From assembly GCF_003944705.1 (NCBI RefSeq), contig NZ_RWIS01000001.1, forward strand, positions 1-64,000: DNA of 64,000 nucleotides. The letters run 5' to 3'. The notes under the pieces are model-generated. The model was not told the origin of the DNA. It made no database searches and saw only the letters and a list, made by a program, of their open reading frames with translations. Position 1 is the stretch's first letter. The number at the start of each line of letters is the position of its first letter. The position numbers and the translations under genes were made by a program. This stretch comes from Hymenobacter metallilatus (GTDB lineage: Bacteria; Bacteroidota; Bacteroidia; Cytophagales; Hymenobacteraceae). Shown here piece after piece: positions 1-7,091 of this stretch.

Positions 1-119
1 ACCGCTGCAAGCACTACTGGCTCACCCCGGACGACTATCGCACCGAGCAAACCCTACGCGACAAGCTCGACTACCTCATGCCCAGAGTCGGAACTGAGTA
101 TACGGTTACTTTTAGCTGA
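1..119 (+). CDS. C-terminal fragment of an unidentified protein
   Basis: An open frame enters from the left edge (first full codon at base 3) and ends at TGA 117-119. About 38 residues are visible, with a balanced soluble composition (KHYWLTPDDY, then LRDKLDYL, then EYTVTFS). It ends before a strong hairpin, as a real 3' end would. I do not recognise the family and cannot assign a function from this fragment. Confidence 0.5.
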   Translation, partial: RCKHYWLTPDDYRTEQTLRDKLDYLMPRVGTEYTVTFS

Positions 120-187
120 CCACTTAAGCCGGTGCTACTCCGGCACTCCAACGCCCGCTTTTGAAAACAACCTAGCTCTGTTCCCTG

Positions 188-247
188 CCCGCTATTCAAG
201 CAAAAAGCCCGCAACGGTAGTTGCGGGCTTTTTGCTTGAATAGCGGG
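188..247. terminator. bidirectional terminator, 28-bp perfect stem
   Basis: Bases 188-215 and 220-247 are perfect reverse complements around a GGTA loop, and the stem carries A/T runs on both sides of a GC core. It sits between the convergent partial gene (ends 119) and the lipoprotein gene (ends 254), so it can terminate both. Confidence 0.85.
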
Positions 248-253
248 TGCCAC

Positions 254-529
254 TTAGTCGGCAATGCCGTCGTGGTTGCGGTCCTTGGTGTCGGCAGCTT
301 GCTCATACTGCTGGCGGCCGGTGGGGCCGGCGCTGGTGTCGCGGCGGAGGCCGGAAGCGGCCGAATCGTCGGCTACGGTAGCGGGTTGGTTGTTAGCCGG
401 GTCGAGGCTTTTTTCGGCCCCGCGTTCTACATTGGTATCACCGGTGCCAGTACCCGTGTTACAGGCCGATACGGTAGTGACCAGCAGTACGGCCACGGCC
501 AGCGGACGAAGAAAGTTGAGCGTTTTCAT
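254..529 (-). CDS. small lipoprotein, unknown function
   Basis: A 91-residue protein. It starts with a Lys-containing n-region, a hydrophobic stretch (about residues 8-20) and a lipobox ending in Cys23 (TTVSAC), so it should be lipid-anchored in the envelope. The mature part is short, polar and apparently disordered (Thr/Gly/Asp/Ala-rich) and ends in DRNHDGIAD, a calcium-loop-like DxNxDG motif. No catalytic domain is visible. It is transcribed alone and ends at the 188-247 hairpin. The signal peptide is clear; the function is unknown. Confidence 0.75.
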   Translation of the reverse strand: MKTLNFLRPLAVAVLLVTTVSACNTGTGTGDTNVERGAEKSLDPANNQPATVADDSAASGLRRDTSAGPTGRQQYEQAADTKDRNHDGIAD

Positions 530-727
530 GGGAGTATGAAATTGGAAGAGCAGTAAGAGACGAACTATTTTGGGCTGTACGGCTGACCGTCGGGCTGGTT
601 TTTGCGTATGATGATTTCTGCATTGATACTACTGCCAACTCACCGTTTCTATTCGCTGTTTTATGCTTCGTCCACCTTCCTAGTCAGCCACTAACTGCCT
701 GTGTCCAGCGGGTATGCAACAGTCAGT

Positions 728-735
728 TATCTTTG
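728..735 (+). promoter_or_regulatory. -7 promoter box TATCTTTG
   Basis: Exact match to the Bacteroidota housekeeping -7 consensus TAnnTTTG, 18 bases before the ATG at 754. No clear -33 TTG is seen at the usual distance. Its position favours ATG 754 over any upstream start. Confidence 0.6.
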
Positions 736-753
736 CCTGTCTGTAGTACCCCC

Positions 754-1107
754 ATGGCCCGATCCTCCTCCCCGCCCTTCGCCTACCACCTGCTCCTGCG
801 AAAAGTTGCCTATTTGGCCGGAAGCAGCCTGTTGCTGGCGGTGTTGCTGACCGGCTACCTGTTCGGAACGCAGGACCATTTCTTTGGTCGACTTTTCGGA
901 GCTTTTTTCGTATTTTTCTGGCTACTGGCTGTAACATTCCTGGGGGTGGTTCCCTTTGTGAATTGGGCGGCAGCCAACTGGTTTGGGAAACAATGGGCAG
1001 AGCCCGCGCCGGAACGTACCCGGCGGGCAAAGCCTACCGCTTCCCCACCTGCTTCTCGTAAACCAACGCGCACCGCAACGCGGTTGAACTCAACTCAACA
1101 TCCGTGA
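754..1107 (+). CDS. small two-TM membrane protein
   Basis: A 117-residue protein with two hydrophobic segments (about residues 18-38 and 48-75) and a basic, Pro/Thr/Ala-rich C-terminal tail. The start ATG 754 was chosen because a -7 box lies at 728-735. Its stop codon overlaps the GTG start of the HMA-AraC regulator (GTGA at 1104-1107), so the two are probably translated together and may share a role. The family is not recognised. A metal- or stress-related envelope role is only a guess from the neighbour. Confidence 0.7.
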   Translation: MARSSSPPFAYHLLLRKVAYLAGSSLLLAVLLTGYLFGTQDHFFGRLFGAFFVFFWLLAVTFLGVVPFVNWAAANWFGKQWAEPAPERTRRAKPTASPPASRKPTRTATRLNSTQHP

Positions 1108-1676
1108 AAACGACGCTTCTGCACATTAAGAACATGGTTTGCCCACGCTGCATTGATGCCGTGCGCAACCTTCTCGAACAAGCGGGCTACCGCCCCACCG
1201 ATGTAACGCTGGGCCAGGCACAGCTGGATACCAGCACCCCCGCCGATCCAGTTTCAGTAGCTCCTATGTTGCGTGAGGCTGGTTTCGACGTGATTATGGG
1301 CCGCGCTGATCAGCTTACGGAGCAAATAAAATCGGCGCTGGTTGAGTACCTGGAGCACCTGCGCACGGCCCGTATGCCCCTAACTACTTCGGCCTTCCTC
1401 ACCGACCGGTTTGCAGCCACGTATTCGCATCTGAGCAAGGTGTTTTCGCGCACGGCTAACCTTACCATTGAGAAATACCTGATTCGGCTGAAAATTGAGA
1501 GGGTAAAGGAAATGCTGAGCTATAATGAAATGACGCTAAGCGAAATTGCTGAGCAGATGCGCTATAGCTCAGGCCAGCACCTGAGCAACCAATTCCGCCA
1601 GGTTACCGGCCGCTCGGTAAGCGAGTTCCGCCGTGACCTGATGCCCCGCCGTCTTTCTCTGGACCAGCTGGTATAG
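1104..1676 (+). CDS. AraC-type regulator with N-terminal HMA-like metal-binding domain
   Basis: A 190-residue protein. Residues 1-65 look like a heavy-metal-associated (HMA/MerP-like) ferredoxin fold with the metal motif MxCxxC (NMVCPRC). The C-terminal half (about residues 95-185) is an AraC-family double helix-turn-helix, with LTIEKYLIRLKIERVKEML followed by LSEIAEQMRYSSGQHLSNQFRQVTG. The usual sugar-binding AraC sensor domain is absent, so the HMA part is the likely sensor of a soft metal such as Cu or Zn (inference). It starts at GTG 1104, overlapping the preceding gene by four bases. A perfect hairpin follows the stop. No metal transporter is adjacent, so the target genes are not evident. 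Confidence 0.82.
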   Translation: MKTTLLHIKNMVCPRCIDAVRNLLEQAGYRPTDVTLGQAQLDTSTPADPVSVAPMLREAGFDVIMGRADQLTEQIKSALVEYLEHLRTARMPLTTSAFLTDRFAATYSHLSKVFSRTANLTIEKYLIRLKIERVKEMLSYNEMTLSEIAEQMRYSSGQHLSNQFRQVTGRSVSEFRRDLMPRRLSLDQLV

Positions 1677-1680
1677 GAAG

Positions 1681-1768
1681 GAAGTCAAAGAGAAAGGCCC
1701 GTATGCCAACGCCTCATTCGGTTATCCGGAACGGGGGCATTGGCATACGGGCCTTTCTCTTTGACTTC
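1681..1768 (+). terminator. terminator with perfect 29-bp stem
   Basis: Bases 1681-1709 are the exact reverse complement of 1740-1768, enclosing a 30-base loop. It begins 4 bases after the stop of the AraC regulator. The right arm merges into the promoter of the radical SAM gene. Confidence 0.8.
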
Positions 1769-1779
1769 AACTTAGGCTT

Positions 1780-1787
1780 TACCTTTG
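1780..1787 (+). promoter_or_regulatory. -7 promoter box TACCTTTG
   Basis: Exact TAnnTTTG match followed by CGG, immediately after the terminator. A TTTG at 1760-1763 lies 16 bases upstream, slightly closer than the usual 17-21. It predicts transcription starting near 1794. Confidence 0.5.
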
Positions 1788-1824
1788 CGGGCACCTTTAC
1801 CGCCAGTTGGCGGTTGCTGTTCCC

Positions 1825-4131
1825 GTGTCGTCTTCTGCCCAACCCCGCATCCTGCTCGTTACGCCGCCGCTCACGCAGCTGAACACGCCCTACCCGGCTA
1901 CTGCCTACCTCAAGGGTTTTCTGGGTGGGCGCGGCTACCAGGTCACGCAGGCTGATCTGGGGCTGGAATTGGTATTAAAGCTGTTTTCGAAGGAAGGCTT
2001 GGGGAGGGTATTTGCTGCAATTGAACGTGGCCACTTTGCGCTCAGCGACAATGCCCGGCGCATGGTGCGCCTCAAAAACAGCTACCAGAGCACGGTGGAG
2101 CCGGTTATCCGGTTTTTGCAGAACAAGGACAATACGCTGGCCCCGCGCATCTGCCACAGCCGGTTTCTGCCAGAAGCCAGCCGCTTCGACAACGTGGCCG
2201 ACCTGGAAACGGCTTTTGGAACCATGGGCCTTACCGACCAGGCCCGCCACCTGGCCACGCTCTACCTTGAGGACCTGGGCGACCTGATAAAAGAAACCGT
2301 TGGTCCGCAGTTTGGCTTTTCGCGCTACGCCGAGAAGCTGGCTATGTCGGCCACTACTTTTGATGCTTTGCACGAGGCCCTGCAGGCCCCGCCCAACCTG
2401 CTCGACCAGATGCTGCTGGAGCTGCTGGACACGCTGCTGGTACGTACTCAGCCCGACATTGTGGGTTTCACGGTGCCGTTCCCTGGCAATCTGTACGGGG
2501 CGCTGCGACTGGCGGCCCGCGTGAAGCAGCTGCACCCCGGCACTTTCACCATGATGGGCGGCGGCTACCCCAACACCGAGCTGCGCAGTATCCGGGAGCC
2601 CCGCTTCTTCGATTATATTGATTTCCTGACCCTGGACGACGGCGAAGGTCCGTGGCTGCGGCTGTTGGAAGCACTAGGCAGTGAGTTATCAGTTGCTGAT
2701 TGTCAGTTGTCAGATAACCAGAGTTTACTGGCAACCGCCAGCCAGCAACCAACAACTCCCAACTGCAACCTAACAACTGACAACCAGCAACTAACAACTA
2801 GAAACCTCCAACGCACTTTCCTGCGCAACGCGGCCGGGGAGGTGCAGTACGTTAATTACCCGCACCCCGACATTCCGCACCCTGAGGTAGGTGCACCCGA
2901 CTATTCGGATTTGTCCCTGGCGGAGTATTTATCGGTGATTGAGGTATTGAACCCCATGCACCGGCTCTGGAGCGACGGGCGTTGGAACAAGCTTACTATT
3001 GCCCACGGGTGCTACTGGAAACGGTGCTCCTTCTGCGACGTGACGCTGGACTACATTGCGCGCTACGAAACCGCCCCGGCTACCTTGCTGGTGGACCGCA
3101 TCGAGCAGATTATTGCCCAGACCGGACAAACGGGTTTTCATTTTGTGGATGAAGCAGCCCCTCCCCTGGCCCTGCGCGACCTGGCCGTGGAGCTTCTGAA
3201 GCGACGGGTAAGCATTACCTGGTGGGGTAATATTCGGTTTGAGAAAACCTTCACCCCCGACCTGTGCCGCCTGCTGGCCGCCAGCGGCTGCATTGCCGTA
3301 AGCGGGGGACTAGAAGTAGCATCCGACCGGCTGCTGGCCCTCATGGAAAAGGGCGTCACCATTGCCCAGGTGGCCCGCGTGACGGATGGTTTTACGCAGG
3401 CCGGCATTATGGTACACGCCTACCTGATGTACGGTTTTCCGACCCAAACCGCCCAGGAAACCATTGACTCCCTGGAAGTAGTACGCCAGCTGTTTCAGGC
3501 GGGCATTGTGCAGAGCGGTTACTGGCACCGGTTCTCGATGACGGCGCATTCGCCAGTGGGAAAAAACCCAGCCAAGTACCAGGTGGCTGCCGTCGGTCCC
3601 GAGCCCGGCCCCTTTGCCTGGAACGACCTGTGGCACGACGACCCAACCGGCACCGACCACGAGCAGTTTGGGGCCGGCCTTACCAAAGCCCTGTACAATT
3701 ACCTCCACGGCGTGGCATTGCAGGAGCCACTGGGCTTCTGGTTTGATTTCCGGGTACCTAAAACCACTGTGCCCCGCCACCTGATTGCGCAGGCCTTACA
3801 GGAACCCGCCCGGCCCGATGCCAGCCGGCCCAACAACCGCCTGTTCTGGCTGGGCAATGCCCCCGAGCTGCGCCAGGAGTCCGGCAAGAAAGGCAACCGG
3901 GCCGTACTTACCTTTTATGAGCAGGCCGAGGATTTCGAAGTAAGCGTCCCGGCCGTCCTCGGCCCCTGGCTGCAGGAGCTGCTCACCCGCCTCAGTGCCG
4001 ACTACGATGCAAAAGTGCTGCTGAAAGATGCTGCCGCCAGCTATCCTGCCGCCGCTAATCAGCCCTGGGAGCAGTTCCTGCAGAGCCAGGCTTGGCAGCA
4101 GCTACGCGAAAAGGGCCTGTTAGTACTGTAG
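1825..4131 (+). CDS. radical SAM protein with B12-binding-like N-terminal domain
   Basis: About 768 residues. The N-terminal part opens with a Rossmann-like strand (ILLVTPPLTQLNTPYP). After a long helical section it has the IVGFTVPF and MMGGGYPNTE strands typical of cobalamin-binding-type domains, but DxHxxG is not seen (the loop reads DLGLEL). The C-terminal part is a radical SAM barrel, with the cluster motif CYWKRCSFC, then FHFVDEAAPP and SGGLEVASDRLL. The motif is CX4CX2C rather than the usual CX3CX2C. Substrate and product are unknown. A 114-bp palindromic repeat is inserted in frame between the domains at 2685-2798. The start is uncertain: GTG 1825 was chosen because it lies about 30 bases after the predicted transcription start; TTG 1807 is the alternative. 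Confidence 0.8.
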   Translation: MSSSAQPRILLVTPPLTQLNTPYPATAYLKGFLGGRGYQVTQADLGLELVLKLFSKEGLGRVFAAIERGHFALSDNARRMVRLKNSYQSTVEPVIRFLQNKDNTLAPRICHSRFLPEASRFDNVADLETAFGTMGLTDQARHLATLYLEDLGDLIKETVGPQFGFSRYAEKLAMSATTFDALHEALQAPPNLLDQMLLELLDTLLVRTQPDIVGFTVPFPGNLYGALRLAARVKQLHPGTFTMMGGGYPNTELRSIREPRFFDYIDFLTLDDGEGPWLRLLEALGSELSVADCQLSDNQSLLATASQQPTTPNCNLTTDNQQLTTRNLQRTFLRNAAGEVQYVNYPHPDIPHPEVGAPDYSDLSLAEYLSVIEVLNPMHRLWSDGRWNKLTIAHGCYWKRCSFCDVTLDYIARYETAPATLLVDRIEQIIAQTGQTGFHFVDEAAPPLALRDLAVELLKRRVSITWWGNIRFEKTFTPDLCRLLAASGCIAVSGGLEVASDRLLALMEKGVTIAQVARVTDGFTQAGIMVHAYLMYGFPTQTAQETIDSLEVVRQLFQAGIVQSGYWHRFSMTAHSPVGKNPAKYQVAAVGPEPGPFAWNDLWHDDPTGTDHEQFGAGLTKALYNYLHGVALQEPLGFWFDFRVPKTTVPRHLIAQALQEPARPDASRPNNRLFWLGNAPELRQESGKKGNRAVLTFYEQAEDFEVSVPAVLGPWLQELLTRLSADYDAKVLLKDAAASYPAAANQPWEQFLQSQAWQQLREKGLLVL
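2685..2798. repeat. short-word inverted repeat captured in frame
   Basis: Left arm 2685-2709 and right arm 2774-2798 are reverse complements at 22 of 25 positions. Both are built from overlapping words such as CAACTGACAAC and AACTAACAAC. The interior repeats related words (CAACCAACAACTCCCAACTGCAACC). It resembles the short tandem words found between genes in other bacteria, but here it lies inside the radical SAM frame and encodes a Gln/Asn/Thr/Leu-rich linker. Confidence 0.75.
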
Positions 4132-4201
4132 AACGTGCACCTTCGAGCCGGTCTTTAAGGTACTAGGGCAACAACAGGTAGAATACCGCACCGAAGCACG
4201 C

Positions 4202-5278
4202 TTACCGCTGCCGCAGCCACTCCAGCATACCAGCCCAGTAGCCAGCAGCCGGTTGGGGCCATTGCCACTGTCCGTCGGGGCGGGTACGGCCGGGCTGCAC
4301 AAAGTCAGGAGTAGCCTGGGGCAGGATGCGCACCTGCGTGCCACGGCGGTATCCCAGAGCTGTGCGCAGGCGGCGGGCACTTTCCCGCACCTGCACGGTA
4401 GTATCCAAGGCACCATAGCAGGCCAGCACCGGAACCCGAAGCCGGTTGAATACACTGTAGAGTTGAGCTTCGTCCCGGGTATCGGCAGCTGCGCCTTCCA
4501 GCAGCACAAATTCTGGCCGGGGGCTTAGGCTGGCGGCTGCAGCCACCATGCTGGTGGTACGGCCCCGGCCCCAGTACCCTACTTTGCTGGAGTCGACGCC
4601 GGCCTGCTGCCGTAGCACGGCCAGCACGGCCGCCAGCGCCACGCCCCCCGCCGAATCCGGAAGAGTTGCCGAGGCAGGCAGCACCAGCGCTGCAATGCCG
4701 TGGCGGGCCAGATACATGGCCCGCTGCCCCGCCGCTGCCGCCGTGGCCGGCGAGGCTACCAGGGCCAGTGTAACGTGCCGGGCAAGGGTATCATCGGGGA
4801 GCAGAAGCCGCAGTTGCTGATAGCCGGGAAGCGCCTGCTCCCGAAAGCCCCGGGGAGCAGCTTCCCCACGCCGGGCCCACACAAAATCAGCCTGCAAACT
4901 GTCCCAGCTCAACACACCCCGCAGAAAATCACCTTCCTGCACTGCCTGTACCTGTATGCCCCCGGAACCCGTAGCCTGCTGTGCCACCCGAAGCTGTGGG
5001 GCCTGGTAGGAAACCCGGGCGGGCTCAAACCCTAATTCCGGCAGCTGCGGAAAGCGTACTTCTGCCTGCAGCTGTCCGGGGCGGATTTCGCGTAGCTCCA
5101 GAGCCACCCGCAACTCACTTCCCTGGTAAGTAATGGGTCCCTCGTAGTGCCCGGTTGGTGGCGGAGCGGCAGTCTTGTTTTCAGGTCCGGTGTTGCCGGA
5201 GCAGGCCACTGCCAACCCCAGGCTTACTCCGCCTCCAACGCGCCAGGCAACGGAATACATGATTCGGCTGAAATGCAT
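4202..5278 (-). CDS. alpha/beta-hydrolase-like lipoprotein, probably catalytically degenerate
   Basis: About 358 residues. A lipobox follows a hydrophobic stretch (LGLAVACSG), then a beta-rich N-terminal domain (about residues 40-140) and an alpha/beta-hydrolase-like domain. This is the architecture of secreted acyl-CoA-thioesterase/BAAT-like hydrolases. The nucleophile elbow that should read GxSxG reads VGYWGRGRTT, so the Ser is replaced. The Asp region survives (CYGALDTTV), while the usual NHxF-type His motif reads ATPDF. The triad therefore appears lost and the protein may be a binding or structural pseudo-hydrolase (inference). ATG 5278 is preferred to the in-frame GTG 5305, which would give an unusually long n-region. 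It lies downstream of and parallel to the GNAT gene. Confidence 0.65.
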   Translation of the reverse strand: MHFSRIMYSVAWRVGGGVSLGLAVACSGNTGPENKTAAPPPTGHYEGPITYQGSELRVALELREIRPGQLQAEVRFPQLPELGFEPARVSYQAPQLRVAQQATGSGGIQVQAVQEGDFLRGVLSWDSLQADFVWARRGEAAPRGFREQALPGYQQLRLLLPDDTLARHVTLALVASPATAAAAGQRAMYLARHGIAALVLPASATLPDSAGGVALAAVLAVLRQQAGVDSSKVGYWGRGRTTSMVAAAASLSPRPEFVLLEGAAADTRDEAQLYSVFNRLRVPVLACYGALDTTVQVRESARRLRTALGYRRGTQVRILPQATPDFVQPGRTRPDGQWQWPQPAAGYWAGMLEWLRQR

Positions 5279-5345
5279 ACGCGGCGTGCGGAGGAAACTA
5301 AACACAGGGAGGTTGCTAGTGGGGCCGCTAATATAAAGGAGCTGC

Positions 5346-5882
5346 CTAAAGTCCTTTGCGCAGAATCAGGTCGTTTTGCACGTCAGAGCCGATGGTAAAC
5401 GTATGCTCCCCGATTTGCTTAAACCCAAACCGTTGGTAGAACATCCGGGCCCGCTCATTCTTCTCCCATACGCCTAGTACCACCGCCCGGCTACCCTGCT
5501 GCCGGGCTTCTTCAATGGCCCGGCGCATTAGCGCGGCGCCTAAACCGGTACCAATCCAGTCTTCGGCCACGTACAACCGCTCAATTTCCAGCCGATCTTC
5601 CGGGGTTTTCGTGGGGTCGAGGCCCAGGGCGGAGTGCAGCCTAAGCTTGGCATAGCCCACTATTTCCTGCACCAGGTAGGCCACCAGAAAAATCGTGTCA
5701 GGGTCCTGCAGCTCGGCCAGCTGTTTATCGGGACCAAAAGCAGCCGCTTCGTACGCGGCCATATCTTCGGGGCTGTTTTGGGTAGCATATGTATCGTGAA
5801 ACATGCGCTGGCCGATTTCAGCCAATCGGGCAGCAGCGGCAGCAGTTCGTTTGGCTACCTGAATTTGGAGCGGAGAGGACAT
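5346..5882 (-). CDS. GNAT acetyltransferase, PaiA-like
   Basis: A 178-residue GNAT-fold N-acetyltransferase. Recognisable parts are an N-terminal segment (GQRMFHDTYATQNSPEDM) like that of PaiA-type polyamine acetyltransferases, the strand VGYAKLRL, the conserved IERLYV strand, and the acetyl-CoA pyrophosphate loop (DWIGTGLGAALM). The end of the fold reads LGVWEKNERARMFYQRFGF. Substrates of PaiA relatives are spermidine and similar amines; here the substrate is an inference. The start is ATG 5882. The frame extends further upstream, but a -7 box at 5915-5922 places the transcription start just before 5882. Confidence 0.85.
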   Translation of the reverse strand: MSSPLQIQVAKRTAAAAARLAEIGQRMFHDTYATQNSPEDMAAYEAAAFGPDKQLAELQDPDTIFLVAYLVQEIVGYAKLRLHSALGLDPTKTPEDRLEIERLYVAEDWIGTGLGAALMRRAIEEARQQGSRAVVLGVWEKNERARMFYQRFGFKQIGEHTFTIGSDVQNDLILRKGL

Positions 5883-5914
5883 ACAGAGGATATAGCCGCA
5901 AACCCACGGCCCGG

Positions 5915-5922
5915 CAAAGGTA
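5915..5922 (-). promoter_or_regulatory. -7 promoter box TACCTTTG (minus strand)
   Basis: Exact TAnnTTTG match on the minus strand, 33 bases before the GNAT start codon and downstream of the stop of the neighbouring small membrane protein. The GNAT gene can therefore be transcribed on its own. Confidence 0.55.
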
Positions 5923-5928
5923 GGAGTG

Positions 5929-6171
5929 TTAGTCCACGGTATCGTTGCCGCGCCGCTCACGCCAGCCGTAGCGCAGCATCATAACCCCGCCAATCACCAT
6001 CATCAGGGATAGAATTAGCTGGGTAGAGCCCACAGCATCGGCCCCCAGGCGCTGGTAGGCATCGTATATCACATACAAGCGCAGCGCAACCCCAAGCAGC
6101 AGCAGGAAGCCCGCAATCAGAAACAACAAGCCCACCAGACGGCGGGTAGCGGGAGGAAGCGGCCAGGCCAT
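5929..6171 (-). CDS. small two-TM membrane protein
   Basis: 80 residues with two hydrophobic helices (about residues 12-33 and 47-66), a basic start and a charged C-terminus (GWRERRGNDTVD). It lies 46 bases upstream of and parallel to the GNAT gene. No domain is recognised. It is probably a real inner-membrane protein because the hydrophobic pattern is clean and the gene fills the gap exactly. Function unknown. Confidence 0.65.
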   Translation of the reverse strand: MAWPLPPATRRLVGLLFLIAGFLLLLGVALRLYVIYDAYQRLGADAVGSTQLILSLMMVIGGVMMLRYGWRERRGNDTVD

Positions 6172-6250
6172 AAGGAGATGTCAGCAGTTAATGCGCAGCT
6201 GCACCGCGCCGTTTAGCAGCAAGATGATACTCTTCCCGATACGCAAGCGG

Positions 6251-6280
6251 TTGGATTTTGATTTTTCACCCGTACTTTTG
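6251..6280 (+). promoter_or_regulatory. promoter of tRNA-Gly
   Basis: TTG at 6251-6253, 19 bases, then TACTTTTG at 6273-6280: the textbook Bacteroidota TTG-N19-TAnnTTTG arrangement. It ends 13 bases before the tRNA 5' end. Confidence 0.75.
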
Positions 6281-6293
6281 CTTCACTCCAGAA

Positions 6294-6366
6294 GCGGGAG
6301 TAGCTCAGTTGGTAGAGCATCAGCTTCCCAAGCTGAGGGTCGCGAGTTCGAATCTCGTTTCCCGCT
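6294..6366 (+). tRNA. tRNA-Gly (anticodon CCC)
   Basis: A complete 73-base cloverleaf. The acceptor GCGGGAG pairs with TTCCCGC (one G-T pair). The D arm is GCTC/GAGC, the anticodon stem TCAGC/GCTGA has loop TTCCCAA giving anticodon CCC, and the T arm carries TTCGAAT. The discriminator base is T and CCA is not encoded. It reads GGG codons. It is flanked by a strong promoter and a hairpin terminator, so it is a single-gene unit. Confidence 0.95.
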
Positions 6367-6373
6367 CATTCAG

Positions 6374-6410
6374 CAAACGGCCTGACACATTCCTTGTGTC
6401 AGGCCGTTTG
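6374..6410. terminator. bidirectional terminator after tRNA-Gly
   Basis: Perfect 16-bp stem (6374-6389 with 6395-6410) around a 5-base loop, with AAA/TTT ends. It lies between the tRNA and the convergent acetyltransferase gene ending at 6413 and serves both. Confidence 0.85.
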
Positions 6411-6412
6411 GT

Positions 6413-7045
6413 TTATGCTTGGTCTAGCGCCTGCTGCAACGCCTCCACAAACAGCCCCACATGGTAGCCGTCGGCCAGGCCGTGGTGCACGTTAATGGCT
6501 ACAGGCATGAGTTGACGGCCATTTTCGGGGCGAATACGGCCTACCGAAATTTTGGGGATGCTATCGGGGTGGGCGAAGGCGCGGGCGTGGGTGAGGCCGG
6601 TGAAGGACAGCCAAGGCATGGCCGAAAAGTGAATGACATCCGTACGGCCCGTCTCGGGTCCGAGGCGCAGGCCCTGACTGGCGTGTACGGCGGCTATTTC
6701 GGCCCGCAGCCCTTCCCCAAAAGCCGCCAGCTCCGGGTGGTAGGGCACAAAACCAAAACCAAAGGTATGATCGGGCCGGCCCAGGGTGGGCGAGGCGTGA
6801 ATCTGGTCGTAACACACTACCTGGCCCTCTTCGATACGGTAGCGCAGGTTCTCCACCTGATTGACGGCTTGAAGGGTGCAGTGCAGGTACAGTTGAAAAA
6901 ACGAACAGCCCAGGTCCCGGGCGCGTTGCAAAGCCTGTGTGGCATCCACGTCCGTCACAACGCCCCAGAAAGGCTCCTCAAAGCCCGAAAAGAAGGTAAA
7001 ATGCTCCCGCCGGTTCCAGGTACTTAGGTCAATCAACTGCTTCAT
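6413..7045 (-). CDS. chloramphenicol-acetyltransferase-like (CatA family) acyltransferase
   Basis: 210 residues, close to the 210-220 usual for type A CAT. It shows the hallmark N-terminal segment (WNRREHFTFF), the FFQLYLHCTLQAVN helix and, near residue 187, the active-site motif HHGLADGYH, where the first or second His is the general base. The family moves acetyl or other acyl groups from CoA to hydroxyls. Many chromosomal members in Bacteroidota have no proven link to chloramphenicol, so resistance is not claimed. The start is ATG 7045; it shares a 46-base divergent spacer with the HAD gene. Confidence 0.85.
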   Translation of the reverse strand: MKQLIDLSTWNRREHFTFFSGFEEPFWGVVTDVDATQALQRARDLGCSFFQLYLHCTLQAVNQVENLRYRIEEGQVVCYDQIHASPTLGRPDHTFGFGFVPYHPELAAFGEGLRAEIAAVHASQGLRLGPETGRTDVIHFSAMPWLSFTGLTHARAFAHPDSIPKISVGRIRPENGRQLMPVAINVHHGLADGYHVGLFVEALQQALDQA

Positions 7046-7091
7046 GGGCCGCAAGTTCGGTAACTTCGCGCTACCAATTTCCCTTGCCGCC

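Noticed and set aside
6413..7045. Acquired chloramphenicol resistance gene
   Set aside because: The CAT-like fold is clear, but the gene has the local codon usage and no mobile context. Resistance cannot be inferred.
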